A stretch of DNA of 64,000 nucleotides from Actinomyces sp. (GTDB lineage: Bacteria > Actinomycetota > Actinomycetes > Actinomycetales > Actinomycetaceae), in the NCBI GenBank assembly GCA_022649165.1, contig JALCNR010000002.1, forward strand, positions 124,001 to 188,000. The letters run 5' to 3'. Position 1 is the stretch's first letter; each line of letters starts with the position of its first letter. Positions 44,273 to 53,452 of the stretch are shown in pieces. The translations under genes and the position numbers were made by a program. The notes beneath the pieces were generated by a model. The model did no database searches. It was not told where the DNA came from and was given only the letters and a program-made list of their open reading frames with translations.

Positions 44273-45139
44273 TCACGCTCCGGGCCCGTCCGCCTCCTGC
44301 GCCGATCCGGTCCCGGGGTCCTCGGCGCCCTGTTGCCCCGGCTCCGCGGCGCCGCCCTCGTCGGCCTCCTGCGGAGGGCCCGGCACCTCGACGACGGGTG
44401 CGACCCGCCCTCCGGGGGCGGAACGCCCGTTGGAGGGAACCGGCCCCTCGAACTTCCCCTCCTGGGCGAGCTTGGCCTTGACGTCGGCGGCGTAGAGGTC
44501 GACGTACTCCTGACCGGACAGCATCATGAGGTTGTACATGATCTCGTCGGTGATGGCCCGCAGCGTGTAGCGGTCCTTCGACAACCCCCGGTACCGGGAG
44601 AAGTCCAGCGGCTCGCCCACGACGACGCCGATGTTGCCGCGGGAGGGCATGAGCTTGCCGATCGGCTGGGCGTCGTGCGTGCCGATCATCGCGATGGGGA
44701 TGACCGGAGCGCCCGAGATCAGAGCGAGGCGCGCCACACCCGTCTTCCCGCGGTACAGCCGGCCGTCGGGGCTGCGGGTGCCTTCCGGGTAGATGCCGAA
44801 GAGCTCGCCCTCCGCCAGACGGTCGAGTCCCGCCTTGAGCGCCGCCTCCGAAGCCCGCCCGCCCGATCGGTCCACGGGGATGACGCCGACGGAGCGCATG
44901 AAGGTCTTCGTGGCCCAGCCCTTGAAGCCCGTGCCGGTGAAATAGTCGGACTTGCCCATGAAGACGACCTCGCGGTCGACGAGCAGGGGAAGGAACACCG
45001 AGTCGAAGACCGCCTGGTGGTTCGACGCGAGGATCGCGGGGCCCGTGGCCGGGATGTTCTCCCTGCCGCGGATCCACGGGTGGTACACCGCCTTCGCGAA
45101 CGGTCCCAGCGTGGTCTTCATCGCCGAATAGACACCCAA
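44273..45139 (-). CDS. 1-acyl-sn-glycerol-3-phosphate acyltransferase (PlsC family)
   Basis: 288 residues. Acyltransferase motifs: SNHQAVFDS (HxxxxD, here NHQAVFD), FGIYPEGTRSPDGRLYRG and VIPIAMIGTHD. A Pro/Glu/Ala-rich tail of about 50 residues follows the catalytic domain. I favour a TTG start at 45137-45139 because GGAGG lies 5 nt before it; ATG 45121 has no ribosome-binding site. The M. tuberculosis counterpart is Rv2182c, also near aroG. It makes phosphatidic acid at the membrane. Confidence 0.85.
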   Translation of the reverse strand: MGVYSAMKTTLGPFAKAVYHPWIRGRENIPATGPAILASNHQAVFDSVFLPLLVDREVVFMGKSDYFTGTGFKGWATKTFMRSVGVIPVDRSGGRASEAALKAGLDRLAEGELFGIYPEGTRSPDGRLYRGKTGVARLALISGAPVIPIAMIGTHDAQPIGKLMPSRGNIGVVVGEPLDFSRYRGLSKDRYTLRAITDEIMYNLMMLSGQEYVDLYAADVKAKLAQEGKFEGPVPSNGRSAPGGRVAPVVEVPGPPQEADEGGAAEPGQQGAEDPGTGSAQEADGPGA

Positions 45140-45187
45140 CAGATCCTCCAGACGTTGCCACGGCCCCGATGAACTAGCATCCACTCT

Positions 45188-46921
45188 ATGACGTCCGGGA
45201 CCGCTTCGGCGCCGCTCGGCGCGCGCCGGGCCCCGGGCGCAGCGTCGGCGGTCAAGGCCCGGCTGGCCGAGGCCGTTCCCGTCGGCGTCCAGGTGGGACT
45301 GGACACGTTGGGCACCCCCATAGGCGACGTCCAGTGGATCGTCGTCGATCTGGAGACCACGGGCCTCGGCGCGGATGCGGCCATCACCGAGATCGGCGCC
45401 GTCCGGGTGCGCGGCGGCCGCATCGTCGACGAGTTCCAGAGCCTCGTCGACCCCGGGCAGCCCGTCCCGCCGCGCATCACGGCGCTCACCGGGATCACCC
45501 CCTCGATGGTGGCCGACGCCCCCGGGATCGAGCAGGTCTACCCGCGTTTCGCCCGCTGGGCCGGTCTGGAGGGCGAGGACGGCCGCCGACCCGGCGGGCC
45601 GGATGCCGTCGTGGTCGCCCACAACGCGAGCTTCGACATCGGCTTCCTGCGCCGGGCCGCCCGACGATGCGGCCGAGACTGGCCTGCTCCGCGCGTCGTC
45701 GACACGCTGGCGCTGGCGCGCGTCGCCGTCCCCCGACCAATCGTGGCGAACCACCGGCTGGGAACCCTCGCCGCCCATTTCGGAGCCTCCGCCCAGCAGT
45801 CCCACCGCGCTCTGGACGACGCCCGGGCCACCGTGGGCGTCCTGATGGGGCTCCTGAGGCTCCTCGCGCCGCTGGGGGCGACGACACTCGAGGACATCGG
45901 AACCGTGGGAGCGCCCGTGCCCGCCCGGCGGCGCCGCCGGGTGGCGATGGCCGATTCCCTGCCCCGCACGCCCGGCGCCTACCGTTTCGTCGACGTCTCG
46001 GGCGCGCCCCTCTACGTCGGATCGGCCACGAACCTGCGCTCCCGGGTCCGCTCGTACTTCACCGCCTCCGAGACCCGGAGGGGCGTGAGCCGCATGCTCG
46101 ACCTGGCCGCGGACGTCGTGGTCCAGCCGACCTCGACGACGTTGGAGGCCCGGGTCGCCGAACTGCGCGACATCCGCGCGCTCCGCCCGATGTTCAACTC
46201 GGCCTCGACCCGGCAGGACGCCACGCACTGGGTCGTGCGCAGCGGCGGCGCCGTGGACGTCGTCCCCGTCCTCTCCCAGGACCGCGCGGGCCCCGCGCTC
46301 GGGCCGTTCGGCGGACGAGGCCGCGCCTCCCGCGCGCGCGAGGCCCTCCTCGAGGCCCTCGCCCCACCGGACTCCGGCCCAGCCTCGGCACTCGGGGAGG
46401 ATGCGCGCCGGGAAGCCGACGAGGCGCTGCGCGCACGCAGCGCCCGCGTCGCCGACGCCCTCTCGGCCCGCATGTCGGAGGCCTCCGACGCCGAGGACTT
46501 CGAAGCCGCGGCGCGGTGGCGCGAGCTGCTGGCCTCCTACCTGGATGGGGTCCGGCGCCGGGAGTCCGTCCTCCCCGTCGCGAGCGCCCGCAGGGCGGTG
46601 TGGGCCCGCCGTCTGCGCGACGGCGGATGGGCGCTCCACGCCTCCTCCTGGGGGCGTCTCACGCGCACGGTCGTGACGCCCCCGGGGACGTCCCCCGCGC
46701 CGTGGGCGGAGGCGATCCTCGCCGACCCTCCGCTCCCCCGCCCCGAGGTCTTCCTCGCCCGCACCACCTGGGAGGAGGCGAGACTGCTCTCCGAGGACCT
46801 CCTGCGGGAGGGATCCCGGCTGGTCCACTGGGACGGCGAGGTCGCCCTGGCGGATCCCGTCGGCTCCCCCCTGTCGCGCACGCGTCTGCTCGGCGCCCTC
46901 GGACTGGGGCCCCGGCGTTGA
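45188..46921 (+). CDS. DnaQ-like exonuclease fused to GIY-YIG (UvrC-N) domain
   Basis: 577 residues. The exonuclease domain (about 48-225) has DEDDh motifs: VVDLETTGL, HNASFDIGFL and HRALDDARATVGVL. The GIY-YIG domain (about 258-345) has PGAYRFVDVSGAPLYVGSAT and NLRSRVRSYF, as in the UvrC N-terminus; a UVR-like segment DAEDFEAAARWRELLASYL follows. A counterpart, Rv2191, exists in mycobacteria. Probably a DNA repair nuclease. TAGCAT (45175-45180) lies 7 nt before ATG 45188: leaderless. Confidence 0.9.
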   Translation: MTSGTASAPLGARRAPGAASAVKARLAEAVPVGVQVGLDTLGTPIGDVQWIVVDLETTGLGADAAITEIGAVRVRGGRIVDEFQSLVDPGQPVPPRITALTGITPSMVADAPGIEQVYPRFARWAGLEGEDGRRPGGPDAVVVAHNASFDIGFLRRAARRCGRDWPAPRVVDTLALARVAVPRPIVANHRLGTLAAHFGASAQQSHRALDDARATVGVLMGLLRLLAPLGATTLEDIGTVGAPVPARRRRRVAMADSLPRTPGAYRFVDVSGAPLYVGSATNLRSRVRSYFTASETRRGVSRMLDLAADVVVQPTSTTLEARVAELRDIRALRPMFNSASTRQDATHWVVRSGGAVDVVPVLSQDRAGPALGPFGGRGRASRAREALLEALAPPDSGPASALGEDARREADEALRARSARVADALSARMSEASDAEDFEAAARWRELLASYLDGVRRRESVLPVASARRAVWARRLRDGGWALHASSWGRLTRTVVTPPGTSPAPWAEAILADPPLPRPEVFLARTTWEEARLLSEDLLREGSRLVHWDGEVALADPVGSPLSRTRLLGALGLGPRR

Positions 46922-46998
46922 GCCACGGGTCCCCCGTCCGGCCCGGGGCGTGGGATGATCGGAGGGCACTCGCACTGCGATCTCTGGAAGGACTGCCC

Positions 46999-47277
46999 AT
47001 GCTCACCGCCATCGTCCTCATCAACGCCGACGTCGACCGCATCCCGGAGGTGGCCGAGGCCATCGCCGATCTGGACGGCGTCTCCGAGGTCTACTCCGTC
47101 ACCGGCGACATCGACCTCGTCGCGCTGGTGCGCGTGCGGGAGTACGACGATCTGGCGGAGGTCGTCTCCGACAGGCTGGGCAAGGTGCAGGGCGTGCGCC
47201 AGATGCGCACCCACATTGCGTTCCGATCCTTCTCCCACATCGACCTCGAGGAGGCCTTCCACATCGGTCTCGAGTGA
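46999..47277 (+). CDS. Stand-alone Lrp/AsnC ligand-binding (RAM) domain protein
   Basis: 92 residues consisting only of the RAM/AsnC_trans_reg fold: AIVLINADVDRIPEVAEAIA, VYSVTGDIDLVALVRVREYD and the C-terminal HIAFRSFSHIDLEEAF. No DNA-binding domain. GGAAGGA lies 6 nt before ATG 46999. Such proteins form oligomers that bind amino acids; trpD, convergent next door, suggests but does not prove a link. Confidence 0.88.
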   Translation: MLTAIVLINADVDRIPEVAEAIADLDGVSEVYSVTGDIDLVALVRVREYDDLAEVVSDRLGKVQGVRQMRTHIAFRSFSHIDLEEAFHIGLE

Positions 47278-47279
47278 GA

Positions 47280-47320
47280 GCGGGGTCCGGCGGCGCCTCC
47301 TTCGGCGCCCCGGACCCGCC
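47280..47320. terminator. Terminator between the AsnC-like gene and trpD
   Basis: GGGTCCGG and GGCGCC (5' side) pair with GGCGCC and CCGGACCC (3' side) around a 6-nt loop, giving a long GC-rich stem with small bulges in the convergent gap. Confidence 0.6.
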
Positions 47321-47325
47321 GCCTG

Positions 47326-48372
47326 TCAGCGGTTCGACTCCTCGATCCACCGGTCCAGGACGTCCTTCGCGGCTCCCGAGTCGATAGAGCGGGCCGCGAG
47401 ATCCAGCCCGACCCGCATGCGGTCGGCCAGGGATCCGTCGCCGGCTCGCACGCCCTCAGCCGTCCCGAAGGCGCTGAGCCCCGCGGCCGTGTTGAGGAGC
47501 ACCGCGTCGCGGATCGGCCCGGTCCGGCCGTCGAGGATCTCGCGGGCGACCGCCGCGTTCTCCTGAGCCTCCCCGCCGCGCAAGTCCTCCACCGTCGCGC
47601 GCGCCATCCCGTACAGGCCCGCCGCGTCCAACTCCGTCTCCTCGACTCCGCCGTCCGCCACGGACCAGATCTGGGTGGGCTCGACGGTGGTGATCTCGTC
47701 CAGGCCGCGGTCGCGGCCGCGGAAGACCACGGCCGACAGGCCGCGCTCGGCGAAGACCCCCGCCATCAGCGGCGCGTTGCGCTCCTGGGCGCATCCGATC
47801 GCCGCCGCCCTGGGGCGCGCCGGATTGGTCAGGGGTCCCAGGATGTTGAACACCGTGGGGAACCCTAGCTGCCGGCGCGTGCCGGCGGCGTAGCGCATCG
47901 AGGGGTGGAACCTGTTCGCGAACAGGAACGTGATGCCCACGCGCTCGAAGACCTCGGCGACCCGCTCGGGGTCCAGCTCCAGGTTGATGCCGAGCGCCTC
48001 GATGACGTCGGCCGATCCCGAGGCCGAGGTCGACGCCCGGTTCCCGTGCTTGACCACCGGCACGCCGGCCCCGGCGAGCACGATCGCCGACATCGTCGAG
48101 ATGTTGACCGTGCGCGCGCGGTCCCCGCCGGTGCCGACGATGTCCAGGGCGTCCCGGGGCACCTCGATCGGCTCGGCGTGGTCCTGCATCGCGTCGGCCA
48201 GTCCGCGGATCTCGGTGACGGACGCCCCCTTCGCGGCCAATCCCGTGAGGACGGCGGCCAGCCGCACATCGCCGAGCTCGCCGTCCATGACCTGGTCCAT
48301 CACCCAGTACGCCTGCTCATAGGACAGCTCGGCGCCCTCGAGCAGCCGAGCGGCAACCTCCGCCCACTCCAT
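47326..48372 (-). CDS. trpD: Anthranilate phosphoribosyltransferase
   Basis: 348 residues. DIVGTGGDRARTVNIST (PRPP-binding GTGGD), VKHGNRASTSASGSADV and HPSMRYAAGTRRQLGFPTVF are diagnostic. It transfers phosphoribose to anthranilate in tryptophan synthesis. It stands apart from other trp genes, as in many actinobacteria. ATG 48372 shares one base with the stop of the receiver-like gene, so the two are coupled. Confidence 0.96.
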   Translation of the reverse strand: MEWAEVAARLLEGAELSYEQAYWVMDQVMDGELGDVRLAAVLTGLAAKGASVTEIRGLADAMQDHAEPIEVPRDALDIVGTGGDRARTVNISTMSAIVLAGAGVPVVKHGNRASTSASGSADVIEALGINLELDPERVAEVFERVGITFLFANRFHPSMRYAAGTRRQLGFPTVFNILGPLTNPARPRAAAIGCAQERNAPLMAGVFAERGLSAVVFRGRDRGLDEITTVEPTQIWSVADGGVEETELDAAGLYGMARATVEDLRGGEAQENAAVAREILDGRTGPIRDAVLLNTAAGLSAFGTAEGVRAGDGSLADRMRVGLDLAARSIDSGAAKDVLDRWIEESNR

Positions 48373-48764
48373 CAGCGGTCCCCCGCGAGGACAGAGGCGA
48401 CGGTCTCCTGCAGGACGATCGGATCCAGGGGCTCCGGGACGGTGGCCGCGGCCCCCGCCCAGGTGGCGAGCCAGTCGTCCTGCTGGCGCGCCGTCAGGAT
48501 GATCACGGGGGGCACCGAGTCCAGGATGCCACTGAGCTCCCGCGCGATCGACATGCCCCCCTCCTTCGTGGCCTCGCCGTCGAGGACGAGGAGTGCGAAG
48601 TCCCCCCTACGCACCTTCTCGACGACGCCCGGCTTCGTCGCGGCCTCGACCCAGTTGATCGTGGGCAGGCCCTTCCCGGGACGCAGCCCGACGCCGCCGA
48701 TGACCGCCTTGCGCGTGTCGACGTCGTCGCTGAACACCAGGACGTCCACGGTCTGGTCGCTCAC
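48372..48764 (-). CDS. Atypical response-regulator receiver domain protein
   Basis: 130 residues, one receiver fold and no output domain. The acidic pair (VFSDDVDTRK), the phospho-acceptor Asp (LLVLDGEATKEGG) and Thr (IILTARQ) are present, but the conserved Lys of the KP motif is Glu (VPEPLDPIVL). Phosphotransfer or switching may therefore be altered. GTG 48764 follows GGAGGTGG. It is coupled to trpD. No histidine kinase is nearby. Confidence 0.75.
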   Translation of the reverse strand: MSDQTVDVLVFSDDVDTRKAVIGGVGLRPGKGLPTINWVEAATKPGVVEKVRRGDFALLVLDGEATKEGGMSIARELSGILDSVPPVIILTARQQDDWLATWAGAAATVPEPLDPIVLQETVASVLAGDR

Positions 48765-48825
48765 TTGCCCACCTCCGGAGTCTGGGCCTCGGGGCCCGAT
48801 TGCCACTGGTCTCCCATTGTATGCG

Positions 48826-48862
48826 CCGGCGGGCGGGTCCCCGAATGGGGCCCGCCCGCCGG
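48826..48862. terminator. Terminator between FKBP and receiver genes, GAAT loop
   Basis: A GC-rich stem of about 16 bp with one bulge (48826-48842 with 48847-48862) closed by CCCC-GAAT-GGGG. It lies after the stop of the minus-strand FKBP gene. The same GAAT-closed loop occurs in the enolase leader. Confidence 0.6.
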
Positions 48863-48877
48863 TCGCCCGCCGACCGA

Positions 48878-49885
48878 TCAGCTCTGCGGCGAGAGCGTCG
48901 CGAGGACGTCGACCACCATCACGGTCGTGGAGGTCTCGGCCTCCGTCGCGCCGGATTCGGAGGCGTCCGCGGTCGGGGGGAAGACGAAGAGCAGGCGCGA
49001 GCCCACCGTCTGGCCGACCAGTTCCCCGATTCCGGGCTGGAACAGCTGGGCGCCCACCGAGGACCAGGTCGAGCTCATCGACGACGGGTCCTCGAAGTAG
49101 GAGCCGACCGCCTGGTACAGGACGTAGTCCGAGTCCGCGATCTCCTCCCCCGTCCCCGTGGCGAGCGTCGTCGTGGACTCTCCGGGGGCCGTGTCCCCGC
49201 TGAAGGTCACCGTCGGCTCGGAGCCGAGGTCGCCCTCGACGGAGATGCCGGCCGGCAGGGCGTCGCCCGTGGCCGTCGCAGCGGTGAGCGCGGAGGTGTC
49301 GGTGCCGTCGACGGCGTCCTCGATGTCGACGACGAACACCAGGGTCGACCCCGCGGGGATCGTGCCCTGATCAGTTCCTCCGTATCCCCATTCGCAGGGG
49401 ATGACGATCTCGACGCGGTCGCCGACGTGCTGGTCGGCCAGACCGTATTTCCAGCCGGACACGACCTGGTCGAGGCCGAAGGCGACGGCCTGCCCGTTGG
49501 AGTAGGAGGAGTCGAAGACGGTGCCGTCCCACAGGGTGCCGGTGTAGTTGGCGAGGATGAAGTCGGACGAGCCGACCGTGTCGCCGTCCCCCTCGGACAG
49601 GGTCTTGACCAGGACCTGGTCGGGCTCGTCGCCCGTCCCGGCGGAGATCGTGGGATCCTCCCCGAAGCCTCCGGTGGCATCCGGGAAGTTGCCCTTCCCC
49701 GAGCGGTCCACATCGGGGGCGTCATCGGACAAGGTGCATGACGTGCCGGACTGGGAGCCTGAGGCGGCCGCGTCGCCAGACTGGCCGGACTGACCCGATT
49801 GGGAGCCCGAGGAACAGGCCGAAAGCAGCAGCGCTGAGCCCAGCGCGCAGGCGGCGGCCAGGCGCGTGAATCGATACGGGGTCAT
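48878..49885 (-). CDS. FKBP-type peptidyl-prolyl isomerase lipoprotein
   Basis: 335 residues. The signal peptide ends in a lipobox LLLSAC (lipidated Cys about residue 24), followed by a Ser/Gly/Gln-rich linker. FKBP domain 1 (about 85-185) has ANYTGTLWDGTVFDSSYSNG and IPCEWGYGG; a second, more degenerate FKBP-like domain (about 225-330) ends the protein. It acts outside the membrane in protein folding. ATG 49885 is 4 nt after the ErpA stop, so coupled. Confidence 0.9.
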   Translation of the reverse strand: MTPYRFTRLAAACALGSALLLSACSSGSQSGQSGQSGDAAASGSQSGTSCTLSDDAPDVDRSGKGNFPDATGGFGEDPTISAGTGDEPDQVLVKTLSEGDGDTVGSSDFILANYTGTLWDGTVFDSSYSNGQAVAFGLDQVVSGWKYGLADQHVGDRVEIVIPCEWGYGGTDQGTIPAGSTLVFVVDIEDAVDGTDTSALTAATATGDALPAGISVEGDLGSEPTVTFSGDTAPGESTTTLATGTGEEIADSDYVLYQAVGSYFEDPSSMSSTWSSVGAQLFQPGIGELVGQTVGSRLLFVFPPTADASESGATEAETSTTVMVVDVLATLSPQS

Positions 49886-49889
49886 CGGA

Positions 49890-50243
49890 TCAGTGGAACG
49901 ATTCCCCGCAGGCGCACGTGCTCTGCGCATTCGGGTTGTCGATCGTGAACCCCTGCCTCTCGATCGAGTCCGCGAAGTCGATGGTCGCGCCGCTGAGATA
50001 GGGCACGCTCATGCGGTCGACGACCACTTCCACGCCGCCGAAGTCACGCACCGCGTCCCCGTCCAGCAGGCGGTCGTCGAAGTAGAGCTGGTAGATGAGC
50101 CCCGAGCATCCTCCCGGCTGCACGGCGATGCGCAGCCGCAGGTCGTCACGACCCTCCTGCTCCAACAGGCTCGCGACCTTGGCGGCAGCGACATCGGTGA
50201 GCAGGACCTCGTGGGTGGGCAGCTCGGTGGTGGTCTCGGACAT
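49890..50243 (-). CDS. erpA: Iron-sulfur cluster insertion protein (ErpA/HesB type)
   Basis: 117 residues of the A-type carrier family. The three conserved cysteines are in QPGGCSGLIYQL and STCACGESF. ATG 50243 follows GAGGAG by 4 nt. It delivers Fe-S clusters to apoproteins; aconitase in this window is a plausible client (inference). The FKBP lipoprotein follows 4 nt later. Confidence 0.93.
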   Translation of the reverse strand: MSETTTELPTHEVLLTDVAAAKVASLLEQEGRDDLRLRIAVQPGGCSGLIYQLYFDDRLLDGDAVRDFGGVEVVVDRMSVPYLSGATIDFADSIERQGFTIDNPNAQSTCACGESFH

Positions 50244-50277
50244 GGCACTCCTCATTCGTCTGTTCTGCGCGATCACC

Positions 50278-51270
50278 CTACGTCCGGGCCCACGTGCGCG
50301 CCACCCTTCGCCCTCCCTCGACGAGGGCGTCCCTGCTGTCCCGGACGACGAGGATCCCGTGGATCCCCCATTCCGCGGCCTCGTGGGCGGACAGCGAGGA
50401 CTCCGACCCGAGCGCCACGACGGGCAGCGCCCGGCTCGCCGCGGCCCGCGTCACCGTGTCCAGCGTCGCGTCCGCCAGGTGCGGCGAGTGCAGCAGCGGC
50501 TCGGCGACCACCACCAGATCCGCCAGATCCAGTCGGGAGCCCAGGTCGGTGACGTCGGCCAGGAGATCGCCGGTGGGGACCAGCCGTCCGCCCAGCGCGA
50601 GGATCATGGCGGCCGCCCCCCCTGCGGCGCCCGATCCCGGCAGCCGCGAGGGATCGCGGCCGGGGGCGGGGTCCCCCGCCAGCGGCAGAGGCCTCCGCGC
50701 GGAGCCCGCGGAGCGGAACACGCGCGACAGGGCGGAGGTGACGTCCCGGTCCTGCAGGGGCCGGGGCTCCAGGTCGACACCCAGCGCCATGACCGACGCC
50801 ATGCCCAGCAGCGGGCGCGCGGTGGAGGCCGCAGCCACCAGGTCCCTGCCGGACAGGCGCCGCCGCGCGGCGTCCAGAGCCGAGGGGACGTCGCGTTCGA
50901 TCGAGGCGGCGTCCCCAGCCAGCTCGACGCCCGAGAGGGCGGAGAGCATGCCGAGCCCCGCATCGGAGTCGATGGAGTGCCCGCCCTCGACGATGGGGAC
51001 CAGGCCCGCCTCCAGGGCACCGAGCACCTGTTCGCCGGCGCGGCGTGTCGAGGCCTCCTCGATGCCGACCGGGATGGGAGCGAGTCCTCGGGCGGGCGCC
51101 CGGGAGACGGCCTCGGCGAAGGCGGCGCCGGGGCCGAAGGGAAGGGCCTCCGTCTCCCATCCGGGGGCGGCCTCGCAGAATCCGCGGGCGAGGAGCGCCA
51201 GCGCCGCCGAGGCGGGGAGGCCGCCGCGGCCCCCCGGCCCCGACCAGTGCCCGGCGATGAGCGCTCTCAT
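50278..51270 (-). CDS. Glycerate kinase family protein
   Basis: 330 residues resembling type I glycerate kinase (GlxK/GarK): VEGGHSIDSDAGLGMLSALS-type ligand loop, RLPGSGAAGGAAAMILALGG (the GSGAAGG signature) and the VTRAAASRALPVVALG C-terminal strand. The N-terminal third is divergent, so catalysis is likely but not certain. ATG 51270 overlaps the M20 stop as ATGA. Confidence 0.78.
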   Translation of the reverse strand: MRALIAGHWSGPGGRGGLPASAALALLARGFCEAAPGWETEALPFGPGAAFAEAVSRAPARGLAPIPVGIEEASTRRAGEQVLGALEAGLVPIVEGGHSIDSDAGLGMLSALSGVELAGDAASIERDVPSALDAARRRLSGRDLVAAASTARPLLGMASVMALGVDLEPRPLQDRDVTSALSRVFRSAGSARRPLPLAGDPAPGRDPSRLPGSGAAGGAAAMILALGGRLVPTGDLLADVTDLGSRLDLADLVVVAEPLLHSPHLADATLDTVTRAAASRALPVVALGSESSLSAHEAAEWGIHGILVVRDSRDALVEGGRRVARTWART

Positions 51271-52649
51271 CCCCCGATGGCCAGGCGCGCCAGCAGCAGG
51301 GCTTCCGCCAGGATCGCGCGCTCCAGGTCAGGCAGCGACTGCGACTCGTCCTCGGAGTGGGCGTTCGTCAGCGGATCCTCCACGCCTGTGACGACGACCT
51401 GGGCCTGGGGGAAGAGGCGTTGGAAGTCCGAGATGAAGGGGATCGACCCTCCCACCCCGATGTCGACGCTGGGCGCGCCCCAGGACTCGGTGAGCGCCCA
51501 GCGCAGGTCGGCCGTCACCGGAGAGTCCAGGTCGGCGCGGTAGCCGGGGCCGTACTCGTCGGGCGTGATCTTCACCCGCGCGCCGAAGGGGACGTGGGCG
51601 CGCAGATGGTCGGCCACGGCCTCCATCGCCTCGCGCGGATCCCGGCCGGGCACGGTGCGGATCGACAGGCGGAAGCGGGCGTCGGGGGCGATGGTGTTCG
51701 AGGACTGGGCGACGGGGCGCGCGTCCAGCCCGATCACGTTGATCGCGGGTTTCGTCCACACCCTGGCCGCGAGGTCCCCGGTGCCGGCCAGCTGGTAGCC
51801 GTCGACGACGCCTGCCGCCGCGCGGAACTCCTCCTCGGGCCAGTCGACGTCCGCGTCGCCCCGGCCGCCGAGCCCCGCCACGGCCACGTCTCCCGCCTCG
51901 TCATGCAGGCTCGCGATCATCCGGGCGGCCACCGTCACGGCGTCGAGGATGGGACCGCCGAATGCGCCGGAGTGGACGGCGTGCTCCAGGACGGTGACGT
52001 CGACGGTGAGGATGGAGTTGCCGCGCAGCGTCGTCGTGATCGCCGGCTCGCCCGGCCTCCAGTTGTGCGAATCGGCGACGACGATGACGTCGGCGCGCAG
52101 CAGCTCCGCATGCGTCTGGAGGAAGTCGACGAACGAGGGGGATCCGATCTCCTCCTCGCCCTCGATGAAGACGACGGCGTTGACGCCGAGGTCGCCGGCC
52201 AGGGCGCGTAGGGCGCCGAGGTGGACGATGATCCCGGCGCCGTCATCGGACGCTCCGCGCCCGTAGATGCGATTGCCCCGGACCTCGGCCGTGAAGGGGT
52301 CCGACGACCAGCGCTCGGGCGCGCCGGTCGGCTGGACATCGTGGTGGGCGTACAGGAGCACCGTCGGGGCGCCCTCGATCCTCCGCGTGCGGGCGACGAC
52401 GCCCGGGCGCCCGGGCGTCCCGTCGGGGTTCGCGCCCCTGAGGACCTCGCCGGTCAGTCCGGCTGCCTCGAAGCGCTGCCGGACGTGCTCGGCTGAGGCC
52501 CGCACATCGGCCTCGTGCTCCGGATCGGAGGAGACGGAGGGGATCGCGACCAGCTGGATGAGCTCGTCGACGAGGTCCGGGAACGCCTCGTGCACGCGGG
52601 CACGCAGGACGTCGACGCTGGGAGCCAGGTCAGGAGTGAGTGTCGCCAT
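51267..52649 (-). CDS. M20 family metallodipeptidase
   Basis: 460 residues. Di-metal site: LYAHHDVQP (His), GRGASDDGAG (bridging Asp), FIEGEEEIGSPS (Glu pair), VVADS (Asp) and C-terminal NAHSEDES (His). The lid domain lies at about 195-320. Cytosolic dipeptidase of the PepV/CNDP type. TAGGCT (52656-52661) lies 6 nt before ATG 52649: leaderless. Divergent from DUF3043. Confidence 0.93.
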   Translation of the reverse strand: MATLTPDLAPSVDVLRARVHEAFPDLVDELIQLVAIPSVSSDPEHEADVRASAEHVRQRFEAAGLTGEVLRGANPDGTPGRPGVVARTRRIEGAPTVLLYAHHDVQPTGAPERWSSDPFTAEVRGNRIYGRGASDDGAGIIVHLGALRALAGDLGVNAVVFIEGEEEIGSPSFVDFLQTHAELLRADVIVVADSHNWRPGEPAITTTLRGNSILTVDVTVLEHAVHSGAFGGPILDAVTVAARMIASLHDEAGDVAVAGLGGRGDADVDWPEEEFRAAAGVVDGYQLAGTGDLAARVWTKPAINVIGLDARPVAQSSNTIAPDARFRLSIRTVPGRDPREAMEAVADHLRAHVPFGARVKITPDEYGPGYRADLDSPVTADLRWALTESWGAPSVDIGVGGSIPFISDFQRLFPQAQVVVTGVEDPLTNAHSEDESQSLPDLERAILAEALLLARLAIGG

Positions 52650-52770
52650 GGGTCCAGCCTATGCGTCCCCACGCACCGATCGCACCGGACCGCCCCGCGC
52701 GCGCACCTGCGGGGCCGGCGCCCGATCGGGCGCGATCCTGCCCTCCGGGCGCATCCACTACCCTTGAGTC

Positions 52771-53385
52771 GTGTTCAACCGCAAGAAGTCCGAGCCGGCC
52801 TCCGCCGTCGAGCCCGACGCCGGGGTGCCCCCTCAGAAGAAGGGGCGTCCCACTCCCTCGCGTCGCCAGGCCGAGTCCCGCCACAACCAGCCGCTCGTCC
52901 CCGCCGACCGGAAGGAGGCGAAGCGCAAGTCCAAGGAGCTGCGCGACGCCGCCTACCGGCGTCAGCAGGTCGCGTTGGAGACCGGCGACGAACGGTATCT
53001 GCCGGTGCGGGACAAGGGGCGCGTCCGCCGTTTCACCCGCGACTGGCTGGATGCCAGATGGTCGTTGTCGGAGTTCGTGGTCCCTGCCATGTTGGTCTTC
53101 CTGGCGGTGATGCTCGCGGCGTCGTTCCTGCGCACCGACACGGAGCTGGTCGCTCGCGTCATCTTCGTCCTGACGGCGGCCTTCTACGTCCTGCTCCTCG
53201 CCTCCATCGTCGAGGGCGTCGTGGTGTGGCAGCGCCTGCGGCGGCGCATCGCCCAGCGCTATCCGGACGACGCGATCCCGCGGGGAACGTGGTTCTACTG
53301 CTACTCGCGCATGGTGATGGCACGCCGGTGGCGCACTCCCAAGCCCCAGGTCGCCCGCGGGGAGTTCCCGGCCGTCTCGCACTGA
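52771..53385 (+). CDS. DUF3043 membrane protein
   Basis: 204 residues. A basic, hydrophilic N-terminal 105 residues (KKGRPTPSRRQAESRHNQPL) precede two membrane helices (FVVPAMLVFLAVMLAASFL and VIFVLTAAFYVLLLASIVEG) and a basic tail. The actinobacterial DUF3043 family has no known role. GTG 52771 has TACCCT (52759-52764) 6 nt upstream: leaderless. Confidence 0.88.
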   Translation: MFNRKKSEPASAVEPDAGVPPQKKGRPTPSRRQAESRHNQPLVPADRKEAKRKSKELRDAAYRRQQVALETGDERYLPVRDKGRVRRFTRDWLDARWSLSEFVVPAMLVFLAVMLAASFLRTDTELVARVIFVLTAAFYVLLLASIVEGVVVWQRLRRRIAQRYPDDAIPRGTWFYCYSRMVMARRWRTPKPQVARGEFPAVSH

Positions 53386-53409
53386 GCGGCGGCGCCCGCC
53401 CGGCGTGGC

Positions 53410-53442
53410 CGGCCTCGCCGAGCGCGCCTCCCGGCGAGGCCG
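53410..53442. terminator. Bidirectional terminator between DUF3043 and pyrD
   Basis: CGGCCTCGCCG (53410-53420) and CGGCGAGGCCG (53432-53442) form a perfect 11-bp stem with an 11-nt loop in the tail-to-tail gap. Confidence 0.7.
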
Positions 53443-53452
53443 CCCGGGGGCC

